A DNA stretch of 64,000 nt from Simmondsia chinensis. Taxonomy: Eukaryota; Streptophyta; Magnoliopsida; Caryophyllales; Simmondsiaceae. The stretch lies in contig JAGTTD010000001.1 in NCBI GenBank assembly GCA_018398585.1, positions 32,439,438 through 32,503,437 of the forward strand, written 5' to 3'. Numbering within the stretch: position 1 is the first letter of the stretch; each line of letters begins with the position of its first letter. The notes under the pieces are model-generated. The model saw only the letters and a program-made list of their open reading frames with translations. It was not told the origin of the DNA and did not search any database. Shown here piece by piece: positions 19,777 through 29,816 of this stretch. The position numbers and the translations under genes were made by a program.

Positions 19777-20284
19777 AATATTTAAAACTATTAAAAAAAT
19801 AGCAAAAAATTAGTTTAGATACTCTAACATTATTAATGTTTCGTTAAATTATGCTGGTATAACAAATAAAAAAAAAAATATCTTAAATATAATTTAATTA
19901 TCTTTTATATTAAAAATAAATTTAAATATTTAAAATAATTTAAAATTTTAAAAAATATAGAACTTGTTAAACATAAATAATTTAAAAAATTAACAAATAA
20001 AGTTTTTATTTTTTAATTTTTAAAATTATTTTGAGTTTTTTTTATATTTATAATTATTTTAAGTATAGATAATATTTTTTTTCTCTTAGTTATATTATTT
20101 TTTATGTGCCAAGTTAGTTTAATTTAAAGGAATACTAACTCACTTATAGAGATAGTACATAAAAAAAAAGGTATCAAAGTTTATGGTATCAGAAAAATAT
20201 TTTAAAAACTCATGACACCTAAAAAGTATATTATCAAATTTTAGGAACACTGAATCCAAGTTTTTTTTATTTTTTTTAATTGTT
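19777..20284. other. AT-rich middle of the Mutator-like element
   Basis: The region between the inverted arms is mostly A/T with repeated TTTAAAAT-type strings. I see no open frame of note and no captured gene. Confidence 0.6.
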
Positions 20285-20478
20285 TCAAATGTTTTGATAT
20301 AATTTTTGAAGTTAGGAGATCAAATTGATTTTCGTTAATAGTTCGAGATCCCTTTGATTAAATTAGAAGTTGGGGGGATCACATTGATTTTGGTCAATAG
20401 TTTAGGTAGTGCCTTTGATGAAATTAGAAATTGGAAGTGTCGCATTAATTTTGGCCAATATTTCTTTGATGAAATTAG

Positions 20479-21476
20479 AATTGGGCAAGATCTTGGTCGA
20501 GACAGTGGTGCCTCATCGGATTACTGAGAAAGCGAGCTTTATCGTAGGCCAAGGAAGACACGTTATTCACATAATTGAAGGAGTTCAGATTCTAACTGAG
20601 AACTTCATCAGGTGTAGTGACAAAGCACAGGCTGAGAATAAGATAAAGAAGTCTAAGGTAATTCCTTCTAATGTTGCCAACGAAGATGAAGGGGCTAAGG
20701 AAGAAAGGAAGTTTGGTGGAACTCTCGGATGCACCCAGGAGGAAGAATTGGTGAATGTCAGACCTAAGGGCTTGAATGACAAGGAAGACGCTATTGGAGA
20801 CAACATACCTATAGCGTCTTTGGAATTGGAGAATATGGGTCATCCCCCAACTTTGAACAATTCTTTTAGTCCGAGCTAGGAGAGGGACAAAGAGAATGTA
20901 AGCGGTGAATCCCAGTCATGCAAAGACAACTTTGACATCAATAACATGAAAGACGGTGTGGGATTGAGCAATGCTTTGGCTAAGGAAGTGGCAATCCCGT
21001 GGGGCAGCAGAAGCAGGGACACAGGGGTAGGTGGTCAGGATACTTCCATGGTAGGAGGGTGTGATAGTGGAAAGGAGGATGTGGTTATCCCTGAATCCAT
21101 ATGCTCAGAGGAGGAATTCCCACTAGGGTTCGTGAATCTGTTCAACGTCCATGTCAGTGAGAAATCAGAACTAAGGAATTCTGCTACAGGAACATAAGCA
21201 AAAAAGAAATGGAAGAAGAAGAAAGATGCTAGTGCTAAGAAACCGAGAAAGTCAATTGTTTCAAGTTACTTCACAGAGTTTGAATCAGAAACGGATAGCA
21301 ATAAAATGGTTGACAGGGAGGTCGGAAAGATTCGTCAGATAGGGGAGGCTGTGGGTATAGGTCGGAAGGATATGCATAACTCAGTCATAGAAAAATTACT
21401 GACAAATGCTAAGGGAATCAAGAGAGTTGTTAAAAGGAGCAAAAAGGTGAAAGATAAAGAGAAAAGGAAACTATAA
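20479..21476 (+). pseudogene. unidentified lysine-rich ORF with two in-frame stops
   Basis: One frame stays open for about 330 codons apart from a TAG at 20877-20879 and a TAA at 21195-21197, and ends with TAA at 21474-21476. The first part is acidic and low-complexity (NEDEGAKEERKFGG), the last part basic (AKKKWKKKKDASAKK, then KRVVKRSKKVKDKEKRK). I do not recognise a domain. The C-terminal basic tail before a T/G-rich UTR would suit a LINE ORF1, but this is an inference. The few lesions suggest a fairly recent loss of function. Confidence 0.5.
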
Positions 21477-22048
21477 GGTCTACGAGGTAGCTTGGGCCTT
21501 TGTGTGGTTTCCTTTGGAGTCTGAGAGATTGGTAGGTGTGGTGTTCTCTTCATCCTTTTTTCTTGTTTAGGTGGGGGGTTGGGCAGGTGCTGTGTGGCTG
21601 GGTGTTTTTGGTGGGTTGTGTTGCTGGATCCTTATTGGTTGTCCTATCTTTGCTCCTGTTGTTTCGGAGCTGTTTGGATCTCTTGGGGGTTATCTTTGCT
21701 CCCTACCCTGGTTGGGTGCACTGTTGTTTTTTCTGGTTACCGGTCGGCATATATTCCTTGGGCTTTGGTGGTGCAATTTTTTGGAGTTGTGTGGTTGCTG
21801 ATGCTCTGTGTCTTGCTCTAGGCTCTTGTTGTTGGTGCTCTTGAGTCATTTGTCTTTGGATTTTTTTGCTTTGTTGGGTTGTCGTGTGTAGTGGTGTGTC
21901 TTGTTGGTTTTCTGGTCCGCGTGTGGGTTTTCATTCCAGTTTCTTTCATTCTTAGCCTTAGCGTTGTACACTCGGCAGTTTGGCTTGTTCTATTAGGGTC
22001 TATGTATCATATTACTATTAATAAACCTTCAATTATAAAAAAAAAAGT
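20479..22048 (+). mobile_element. retroposed insert in the right arm (LINE-like, deleted or processed)
   Basis: This 1570-bp block breaks the right arm of the Mutator-like element. Short repeats AATTAG lie at 20473-20478 and 22049-22054, and an A-run (22037-22046) closes the right end. A lysine-rich reading frame fills the first kilobase. The rest (21477-22030) is very T/G-rich, like the 3' untranslated tail of a plant LINE. No RT or endonuclease is present. It could be an internally deleted LINE that kept ORF1 and the 3' tail, or another retroposed transcript. Confidence 0.55.
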
Positions 22049-22175
22049 AATTAGCAGTCACATTGATTTTGACCAATAGTTCAGGAGATGTCTTTGATTA
22101 AATTAAAAGTTCGGGAGGTCACTTTAATTTTGACCAATAGTTCGGGGGTTATTTTGAATATTATCCTTTATTATA

Positions 22176-22842
22176 TTTGAATATTTTTAAATTTTAATAT
22201 GTTTTAACATTTTAGTTCACACAATGAATTATTTAAGGTCAATTTTTTATGACCTTAGTGTTTTACATGGCTATGATAATCCATCTCCTCAATTTAAACT
22301 ATATTCAAAGTTTTAGATTTTGATCAACTATGACCAACATTGTTACTTTGACATTACGTCATCATTGCAGTCCATTTTCAAAGTTAGGCTTCATTAGGGT
22401 CTAGCTTTGATCATTGTACGCAACTCAGGTTGCGTCTTAAGATTTTGATGTTAATTTTATTTTCTCCTTTCATTAGAAGGATTGACGTACTCTTTGAGAA
22501 TTTAATCATTTTACTACTTATAAAAAAAAAAAAACCATATATATGGTCTGCATCATATGTTATATTAGTATTTTTTAGCGAACATTACTAAATTACAACC
22601 ATAACAAATGGAGAAATAACGACTTTCATACAAAATATTATAACTAGATATGTACCTATGTAATATAAAACTCTTCATATTGGTTAGTACTATAAAGCAA
22701 AGTGAGTTTTTGTCCAGCAAAAAATAATGCAAAGTGAGTTATTGATGCATTTGAACGTGATTAGGAGCCTCTATTATCAAAAGAAGTTGATTGATCAAGC
22801 TTATTTTGAATCCTTAAAATTTTATAACTAACCTTTTTTATT
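22176..22842. other. AT-rich spacer
   Basis: No coding or repeat structure seen beyond short A- and T-runs. Confidence 0.5.
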
Positions 22843-22851
22843 TATAATTTA

Positions 22852-23220
22852 GGGGTATTGAAGTCAAAGGTCTTTATACTTTACCAATTGTATCAATTTA
22901 GTTCTTATACTTTTAATTATATCAATTTAGTCCTTGTACAATTCACATAATGCCAATTCGGTCCCTAGATTAAACTTTGTGTTAAGCTTTTAATGTAATC
23001 TTTAATGATTTGGTCATGAGTTAGGTTACATTGAATCAATGAGCTGATTTGTAGTGGGTTACTTGCATCTAACGTGGTTGTCCCGTTAAAACTCACGTTA
23101 GTTATTCAACTTAAATTTGAACAAAGGATTAGGTGAAATTGAGTCAATGAGTTGATTTGTAGTATATGCACTAATTTAATACAATAAAAAAAGTAAAGGG
23201 ACCTTTGATGTAAATAACCC
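22852..23220. mobile_element. small Mutator-like element (MITE) with perfect TSD
   Basis: A 369-bp element. Left end GGGGTATTGAAGTCAAAGGTC; right end inverted GGGTTATTTACATCAAAGGTCC. It is flanked by a perfect 9-bp TSD TATAATTTA at 22843-22851 and 23221-23229. The subterminal part TATCAATTTAGTCCTTGTAC is typical of non-autonomous plant elements of this type. It encodes no protein. Confidence 0.88.
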
Positions 23221-23314
23221 TATAATTTAAAATTTTAAACGACTCATGCTTATCAACATCATCAACATTTCGCTAACATGTCAAGTGTTATGAACATAGG
23301 TTAAGTGGGTGGGA

Positions 23315-23420
23315 ATCAAAATATCAAAAGTGACATTGAATAAAAATATAATTGAAAATAAGAGTAATCAAAATATCAAAAGTGAAATTCAATTAAAAAT
23401 ATAATTGAAAATAAGAGTAA
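23315..23420. repeat. 52-bp tandem duplication
   Basis: ATCAAAATATCAAAAGTGA and the following AATAAAAATATAATTGAAAA are repeated once with a 52-bp period. Plain AT-rich DNA on both sides. Confidence 0.85.
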
Positions 23421-24581
23421 ATTACAAAAATGGTCTTGAGTTTTTTTCCTCAAAAACAAAAAACCTCCTAAGAAACCAAACACTTTACCTTTTCACTTTT
23501 TAAAACTTCAACACTTTAAACTAAGATGTTAAGTTGACCATTACATAAATTTTTCAAACTACTTTGTCTCTCAAAAGTTGCAGGGTAAAACATTTGATTT
23601 TATGTTTTGAAGGGCTTTCTAATCTTTGTATACAAAAGATAGTGCCATTTTTTTTGTCTTGAAGCAAAAGATATGGACTTTTTTCTACAATTAACATAAA
23701 TAATACTTTAAGTTAATTTTGATAACGATAATACATATTTTGAAAATAAGAAATATTTCTAGAACATCCTAAAATAAATTTTAAAAATAATAACATAAGA
23801 TAAAATATAATAATTTTGTCTAAAGTTGAAATTTTAATTAGGTTATTAAATTTAAAATTAAAAAATACATCAATTTAATTATAATTGGACAAAAAATTAT
23901 GTAAAAAATAACGTTTTGTAAAATATTTGAAAAAAACCAAAGCTGAAAATGTTCTTTTCTCTAACTTAGACACTTGACATTAATTTTTTAAAAAAGGATT
24001 ATTATATATGATAATATTATAAAAATTAAATATAAAAACTTGTTATTTTCTTAAATAATATATCCTGTATGTTAATAATTTTAAAAGAATGCAATATAAT
24101 CTAAAAATAAATGATGAAAAAGTTAGAAACTAAATAAATAAGTTAGTTCTTAAAAAAATATAAAAACAAGTTTTTGAAAAAATTCAGAAAGAAATTTAAC
24201 AATAAAATTTATTTCTTTTTAAAATTTTGTATAAAATAAATAAAATACACAAACAAATAATTTTCCTAACCCGTTTTAGTTTTATCTCATTTATACATTT
24301 ACTAATCTAACTAATTTTATTTTTGATAAAAAACAATATTTATCTTATATATTTATAAGTCAATGATGATAAATATTTTGAACTTTTTGTTAAATGTATA
24401 TATATATATTATATTATACTATATATAATAGAGGAGTTGGGCCCCCTCCAAAGCCCCCCTACCCCCAATCCTTTTTTTTTAGATTTTTCCTTTTTCTTTA
24501 ATTACCTTTTTTCAATTTTTTTAGATTTTTCTTTATTTATATATTAAACGACAATAATTATTATTTATTTGTAGATTAAAT
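23421..24581. other. AT-rich spacer
   Basis: More than a kilobase of highly AT-rich sequence with a short C-rich patch (GGGCCCCCTCC, CCCCCCTACCCCC) near 24440-24470. I see no gene, SINE or paired terminal repeat. Confidence 0.5.
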
Positions 24582-25290
24582 AATAATTAATCTAAAAGTA
24601 ATCCAACTATATCTCAACGTATCAAAGGAATGGCAATGGGGCTGGGCGGGTACGGCATGTCCCTTTCATACCCGTACCCGCCACCTAAATCCTCTACCCG
24701 TACCCGCCACCCAAATCCTATACCCGTACCCCCCCTTACTTGCCACGGGTATGAAGTGCATATCCAACAATAATTAATCTAAAAATAGTACAACTATATC
24801 TCAACGTATCAAAGGGATGGCAATGGGCTGGGGTAGGTACGAGGTGCCTCCTCCATACCCGTATCCGCCACTCAAATCCTATACCCGTACCTGCCTCATT
24901 GCCCTAATGTGCGTACAAAACGATTATCTATACCCGCGCATATTAGTTACTTATTATTATTTTTAAAAACGAATTTAAAAACAAATAGACAAAACGATTA
25001 TCTATACTCGCGCATATTAGTTATTTAATACTGTTTTTAAAAACATATTATTTTTTTATAACATTGGTAAATAGTTTCGATTCTTGAATTTAAACATGTA
25101 TTTTTTAATTTCAAGGTTAACTATGTACCAAATGAACCGATTATGGTGGGTATGGGGTGGGGCGGGGCGGGTATGAAGCGTGGTCGGGCCGGTCCCCTCT
25201 TAATCCCGAGCCCACCCCGTTTCAATTTGGTTTATAAGATCTACGCATTAGACAATAAACTAACCGTAACCGCCACCCAAATCAAATAGA
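24582..25290. repeat. duplicated GC-rich repeat, hAT-MITE-like
   Basis: A block starting AATAATTAATCTAAAA, with CTCAACGTATCAAAG and GGCAATGGGGCTGGGCGGG, recurs about 187 bp later at 24769. A second unit (CAAAACGATTATCTATACCC) is repeated with a period near 77 bp at about 24916 and 24992. GGGATGGCAATGGG next to CCCGTACCCGCC strings, and the GGGGTGGGGCGGGGCGGG patch near 25150, resemble ends of plant hAT MITEs with GGGATGGCAATGGGGCGGG tips. No complete pair of ends or TSD was found. Confidence 0.5.
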
Positions 25291-25610
25291 AAATATAGTT
25301 TGTCTTATTTTTTACTGAAAGCCTTTACAGTTACTACTATGAGAATTATGTAAATTGAACAATATTATGGACAGCTGATCAAACAAGATGTTAGTTCGAT
25401 GCAAAAAATCATGGGTATAAAATACAGTGACCAATAAATACCATCCATGCATAGCATGTGAACGAACCTAGTATATTTATATATATATATATATATGTAT
25501 ATACATATTAAAAGTTTAAATAATTTCATAACACACGAAGTCTAAATAATTTCAAATATATTATTTTGTTACTTATATTATTCTATGACAAGGCATAATA
25601 GGATTAGTAG

Positions 25611-25630
25611 AAGCCCATTCCTTTAAAACA
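25611..25630. repeat. left TSD of the 25.6-kb SINE
   Basis: AAGCCCATTCCTTTAAAACA, repeated at 25734-25753 with a single C/T difference. It overlaps the start of the CAA tail, so the exact join is not fixed. Confidence 0.88.
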
Positions 25631-25733
25631 ACAACAACAACAACAACAACAGTCCTAGTGTCTCGCGGCTCCCGCAATAAGCAGGGTCTGGGTTCCGAGG
25701 ACCCCCAACCTGAAGTGTGTGTAAACCCGCAAT
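25631..25733 (-). mobile_element. 5'-truncated SINE, same 3' family as the 5S-headed SINE
   Basis: On the minus strand it reads CAGGTTGGGGGTCCTCGGAA, CCCAGACCCTGCTTATTGCGG, GAGCCGCGAGACACTAGGAC and a GTT-repeat tail. The segments GGTTGGNGGTCCTCG, ACCCNGCTTA and the GTT tail are shared with 3367-3615. A middle segment present there (about 50 bp) is missing here, and there is no 5S part. A 20-bp TSD with one mismatch flanks it, so this is a genuine retroposition and not a chance match. Confidence 0.88.
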
Positions 25734-26064
25734 AAGCCTATTCCTTTAAAACAAACAAGGAATATGGTAAGGTGACAATATATTTTCCGTTGAAACGAAC
25801 AATGAAAAACTTCAACAAGAATCACTTTTTCCATGGAAATCCATTTCTAAAGGAATAAGACTTTCCAAGGGAAAAGTACTTCCCTTGAGACAAACAGAGC
25901 CTTAATATCAAGCCATAAAAATCAATAATCCTGACCTAAACCAAAACCAGTTAGACAATTTTCACTTTGATGCTAAGCTTCAATATATATTTCTGTCGAA
26001 AATGATCTATCAAATTTACATATATAGGATAGTTGATTGAAAATTTTTTATAAACTGTTACTAA

Positions 26065-26257
26065 GGCTTTGCCTCAGTGATAGTAAGCAAGTGAGAGGAT
26101 AAAATATTACTTTCGGTCAAAAAGTTTGGAGTTCAATTCCCCCTCGTACCTCTCCTTAAGGAATCCCTGATTTGACTGACTCCTGTGATGTGTGAATCGC
26201 TGTACAGGTTAGGGTTTACAGATAACCGGGTTCCTTGTTTTCAAAAAAAAAAAAAAA
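26065..26257 (+). mobile_element. tRNA-derived SINE with poly-A tail
   Basis: Contains an A-box-like TTGCCTCAGTGATAG near 26069-26083 and a B-box AGTTCAATTCC at 26130-26140, spaced as in a tRNA gene, followed by an unrelated body (ATCCCTGATTTGACTGAC, GATAACCGGGTTCC) and a 15-base A-tail (26243-26257). This is the layout of a tRNA-derived plant SINE with Pol III internal promoter. Flanks AACTGTTACTAAG and AACTTCTAAG may be a decayed TSD. Confidence 0.8.
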
Positions 26258-26345
26258 GGGAACTTCTAAGCATTAAAACATTTAAAATTTAATACATATA
26301 TATTTCTTTTAAGTCACATCTCAATATATATATATATATTTATAA

Positions 26346-26585
26346 GAGTGTGAGAAGAGCGAATCTTGACCCTCTATTATAATGGAAGGTCAAAATTTGT
26401 TAAAAATTAAAAAAATTAATTTATGCCTAAGATTTGTTGGAGAATTTAAAAAAAATTAATTTTCCTCTCTTACCATTTTTTTCTGCCCCATAAAGGGGTG
26501 TGGGTCTTAAATTATTTTTTTAATATTTCACAAATCTTAGCTATTTATTACAGTAAAGAGACAATATTCGTTGCTCTTACGGTCT
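26346..26585. mobile_element. candidate small inverted-repeat transposon
   Basis: Left GTGTGAGAAGAGCGAATCTTGACC and right (inverted) CCGTAAGAGCAACGAATATTG can be aligned with gaps over about 35 bp. The middle is AT-rich and non-coding. No convincing TSD was found, so this is a weak call. Confidence 0.35.
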
Positions 26586-26804
26586 TATTCTCGCATAAAA
26601 ATATCACACATATATAAAGCATAAACACATAAGTTACATAATAAATAAGCAGGAACTCAAAGATATCGGAGCATTAAATTCCCGGAAATAAATTTTGATG
26701 CAGTTAAAGGAATATGCTGATTATTTTTCTACAAAACGGTTTCATGTATACATTAATTACTCAAAGTTAAAAAAAAAGTATATTTTGAAGGATTTTTCTA
26801 ATGT

Positions 26805-27075
26805 GTTTTTAGAGCATATATTAAGAAATATTAATTACATTCAATTTTTATATAATTTATATAAAAATAATAATAATTTTTTAATATTTAAATAATTATT
26901 AAAAATTTAATATTGTTTTTAAAACATATATTAAGAAATGTTAATTACACTAAATTTTTATAATTTACTAATTTAAATAAAAAAATAATATTTTTTTAAC
27001 ATTTAAAAAACTTAATAAAAATTTAATACATATAAATGTAATAAATATTGTTTGGGGCATATATTAGAAAATCCA
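26805..27075. repeat. AT-rich tandem repeat, period about 105-130 bp
   Basis: The string GCATATATTAAGAAATNTTAATTACA recurs near 26814, 26922 and (shorter, as GGCATATATTAGAAAAT) 27056. About two and a half copies. Confidence 0.7.
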
Positions 27076-27138
27076 TATTTTGAAATTTATGGTAATTTTC
27101 TTGTACTATTCTGCTACAGTAAGAGTGGCCCCACCACA

Positions 27139-27171
27139 CACGTGGCTTGAATACCGAGCTGCGCACGTGGC
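27139..27171. promoter_or_regulatory. pair of G-box/ABRE motifs
   Basis: CACGTGGC occurs twice, at 27139-27146 and 27164-27171, within a GC-rich island (27120-27190) in otherwise AT-rich DNA. Paired ACGTGGC motifs are known binding sites for bZIP factors in stress- and ABA-responsive plant promoters. No TATA box and no coding exon could be tied to it. Confidence 0.4.
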
Positions 27172-27190
27172 ACCCATGCAGGTGGCGGAA

Positions 27191-29816
27191 AGGGTATTGA
27201 ATTAGAAGAAAGCGGGTCCCACGGGTTTTAAAATTTTGATTTTTCTTAAATGTGAAGTTCCTTCAAATTCCCTGGAATACGGCTTTTCGAGGTTTTGAAT
27301 ATTTACGCCAAGCCGTCTGCCGGTCAGAAAGGGACACCACATCATAGTGCTATTTTCGGCCATATCCTCTTCCTCTATTGGTTTTAAATGGGTTAAATTA
27401 AAAGTAAAATGTTACATAATTTACTCAATATTTAATTTGTATATGTAATTCTAATAAAATATAATCCTACTCATTAATTTTCACTTCTATAAACTTTAAG
27501 TTGGCATGTTAATCAAATTAAATTGACTCAAGATCAAAAGTTAACCAAACTTAATTTGACTCGAGGCATTAGAAGTTTAGCACATATCAAGCACAATTAA
27601 GTCATCAATTTAAGCCTAGTGTCATGAAGGGTAATGGACAGCCCAAAGCCAGTAGGGGCTGGCCAAATGAACTTAAAGCCCGGTTCAATTTTAAGTGTTA
27701 AATGAATAACAACTCGAGTAAAGCCTGCGAAGCTTTTTTAGCTTGCACTAAGCCGAGTTCTGCACATTCTATGGGCTATTTCAGAAATACGTAAAAGTCT
27801 CTTTAGATTTAAATGGGTTTTTCCCTATACATCGGTCACACCTGCATTTGAACGGATTCGTAAACAAAGAGAAATAAAAGGAAGACGTCAAAAGTTTCTG
27901 AATTCTCACAACCAAACTCCAAAGTAGAAACCCTTTCTTCAATTGGAGATCAAGCCTCATGCCCACTTCTTTAAAGAACAGCCTGCACGATTGCAAACAA
28001 GAGTCGTCGTCAACTAATTCAGTTTGTCTTCAGTGTTTAATAGAGCAAAACTTAAGGAGATTGAATCAGAGGGTTGATCATATTTTTTAATTGTTATGCA
28101 TGTAAAGAGTTGTACCCATATTTCATGAAGAAATACAAGAAATATTTATTTTATACTGTAATTTTTATTTTATTCAGATTCTATGCGTATAAATTTGGTA
28201 TATACCTGGTTAGACCTCTCTATCCTCATCCTTTTCTCTAGGAAAACAATTAATATCTAGAAAAAACACCTCTCAGAGCTCCGTGAAGGATGAAGAATCG
28301 ATGGCTCATAAGCCTGCTTCTCTTGCTCTTGAAGTTGGCAACCTTTGCATTGGAGTGACAATAACGAGCAAAGCTAAAGCTATTGATGCTCTCTTCTCCT
28401 TCAAGGTACCTTTTCTGAGTCTCGGTTCCTTGTCGGATTCGCTTATCTTTTGGTGAGGAGAAGGCCCATAAATCCTAAAGGTTCGTGTAAGGAACATGTT
28501 CGCTTGTATCAATCCAATGTTTCAACACCTAGCGAACCAAGAAGGGGAATGATAGTAGTGATTGGACGCCTTTGTCATAGCAAGGAAAGTCTATTGAATA
28601 TGTTGGATCTGTTGGAGTACCACTTATGGTGACTAATTCTATTCCAAAAGAAGAAGCAGTTAGCCAAGTTGTAAAGAACAGAAAATCTCAGCAAGGCCAT
28701 GCAAGAGAAAAATGCTCAAATCTACGAGCAAAGCCTCTAGATAGATGTGTAGAATATAAAAAAGGTTTTGAGCAAAATTCGGAAAGGACGTTCGGAAAGC
28801 TGTTTTTGACATTGACGAACCTGATTTTGATGAGGAGGCACATATGAACAATCCTAAGGTTGGTAATGTCCAAATGTCTGTGCTAACTCTTTCACTAGCA
28901 TCACTTGCCACGATGTCTTTCAAACAAATTTAGGAGTTTATAGCTAAAAATGTGCATTCTCATATGGGTAACACCTTAGATGAAAATTTCCGCTACCAGA
29001 AGCCATACTCTTGGAGAATAAACAATCTCAGGATGTCTACCAGTTATCATCCTCTGAAATTCCAGCAGTTTTCTAGAAGTGTAATACGCGGCAACATGTA
29101 AACTCATTTTGTCTAAAAGCGCAACAGCTTAGTAGTGACAACAACCAATTGGTGAAGCAATTGTGTGGTCCCACAGAGCCACTGTTTTTTTATTGATGCA
29201 TCAATCTTGAGTTAGAATCTATTGACAATTGGGAGTAGATGGAAAGTGAGTTCCTCAATAGGTTTGTAATATTCGTCACACTGTCTCCGTGGTTGCACTT
29301 ACAAACACGACCCACTAGAAAGACGAGCCAATCATTGAATAGAAATGGAGGGCTCTTACCTTGGATTATAGAATCGCCTTTCAGAAACCTCGACAATTGG
29401 AATGTGCACTCAACGCATGAAACTTGAGTTCTCTTACATTTTGCAAGCGTAAGAGCCTAGGGATTTCAAGGAGTTAGTGAACTGAGCGCATGACATTTAA
29501 GTGAAGCTAGCCAATCATGGTGGAAAGGCCTCTTTGGTTCCCGACATTAACACGGACCGAACAAAGGGAAAGGAGTGAGAAGAGAAGGCCAAGGCCACCA
29601 AGAGAGAGGTGTTGGCAATAAACTCAGCCCTTGTGAAGATCTATAGGAACCCTAAAAGTTTTAAAAAGAAGAAGTTTGCCTTGTCAAGAGAGGTTGAAAA
29701 TAATGACCAACTTTGAAGGAGTTACAACAAAAGCTGTATCCTTTTCCTGATTCTAAACTCCTTAGCATGTTGGAACATTTTCTAGAGAAGAAGCTCATCA
29801 GTTTGCTAGACCATAA
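27191..29816. other. unassigned region with short ORFs
   Basis: No family recognised. The most gene-like part is 28301-28453, a 50-codon frame (ATGGCTCATAAGCC, EVGNLCIGVTITSKAKAI) that runs through a possible splice donor AAGGTACC near 28406. An overlapping short frame at 28290 gives MKNRWLISLLLLLLKL, like a signal peptide, but stops after 22 codons. Further short frames at 28450-28850 do not connect. These could be remains of a host gene or of an old retroelement; I cannot decide. Confidence 0.35.

Larger units (their letters stand above)
17376..22166. mobile_element. Mutator-like transposon with tandem-unit inverted arms, itself invaded twice
   Basis: Left end GGATAACATTTAAAAAGACCC and right end (inverted) GGATAATATTCAAAATAACCC. 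The flanks TTTATTATC (17367-17375) and TTTATTATA (22167-22175) make a 9-bp TSD with one mismatch, typical of Mutator-like elements. Each arm is about 230-240 bp and consists of repeating units of about 57 bp (GAACTATTGGTCAAAAT, GTGACCCCCAACTT, TAATTTCATCAAAGACA). The left arm is split by Gypsy-C and the right arm by a retroposed insert. Without them the element is about 1.06 kb with an AT-rich middle and no transposase frame. Confidence 0.82.

Noticed and set aside
21536..22079. Hydrophobic, membrane-like proteins
   Set aside because: Several overlapping frames in a T/G-rich 3' untranslated tail give leucine-, valine- and tryptophan-rich readings in all frames.
26065..26257. tRNA gene
   Set aside because: The A- and B-box sequences are present, but the cloverleaf arms do not pair and a SINE body with poly-A follows.
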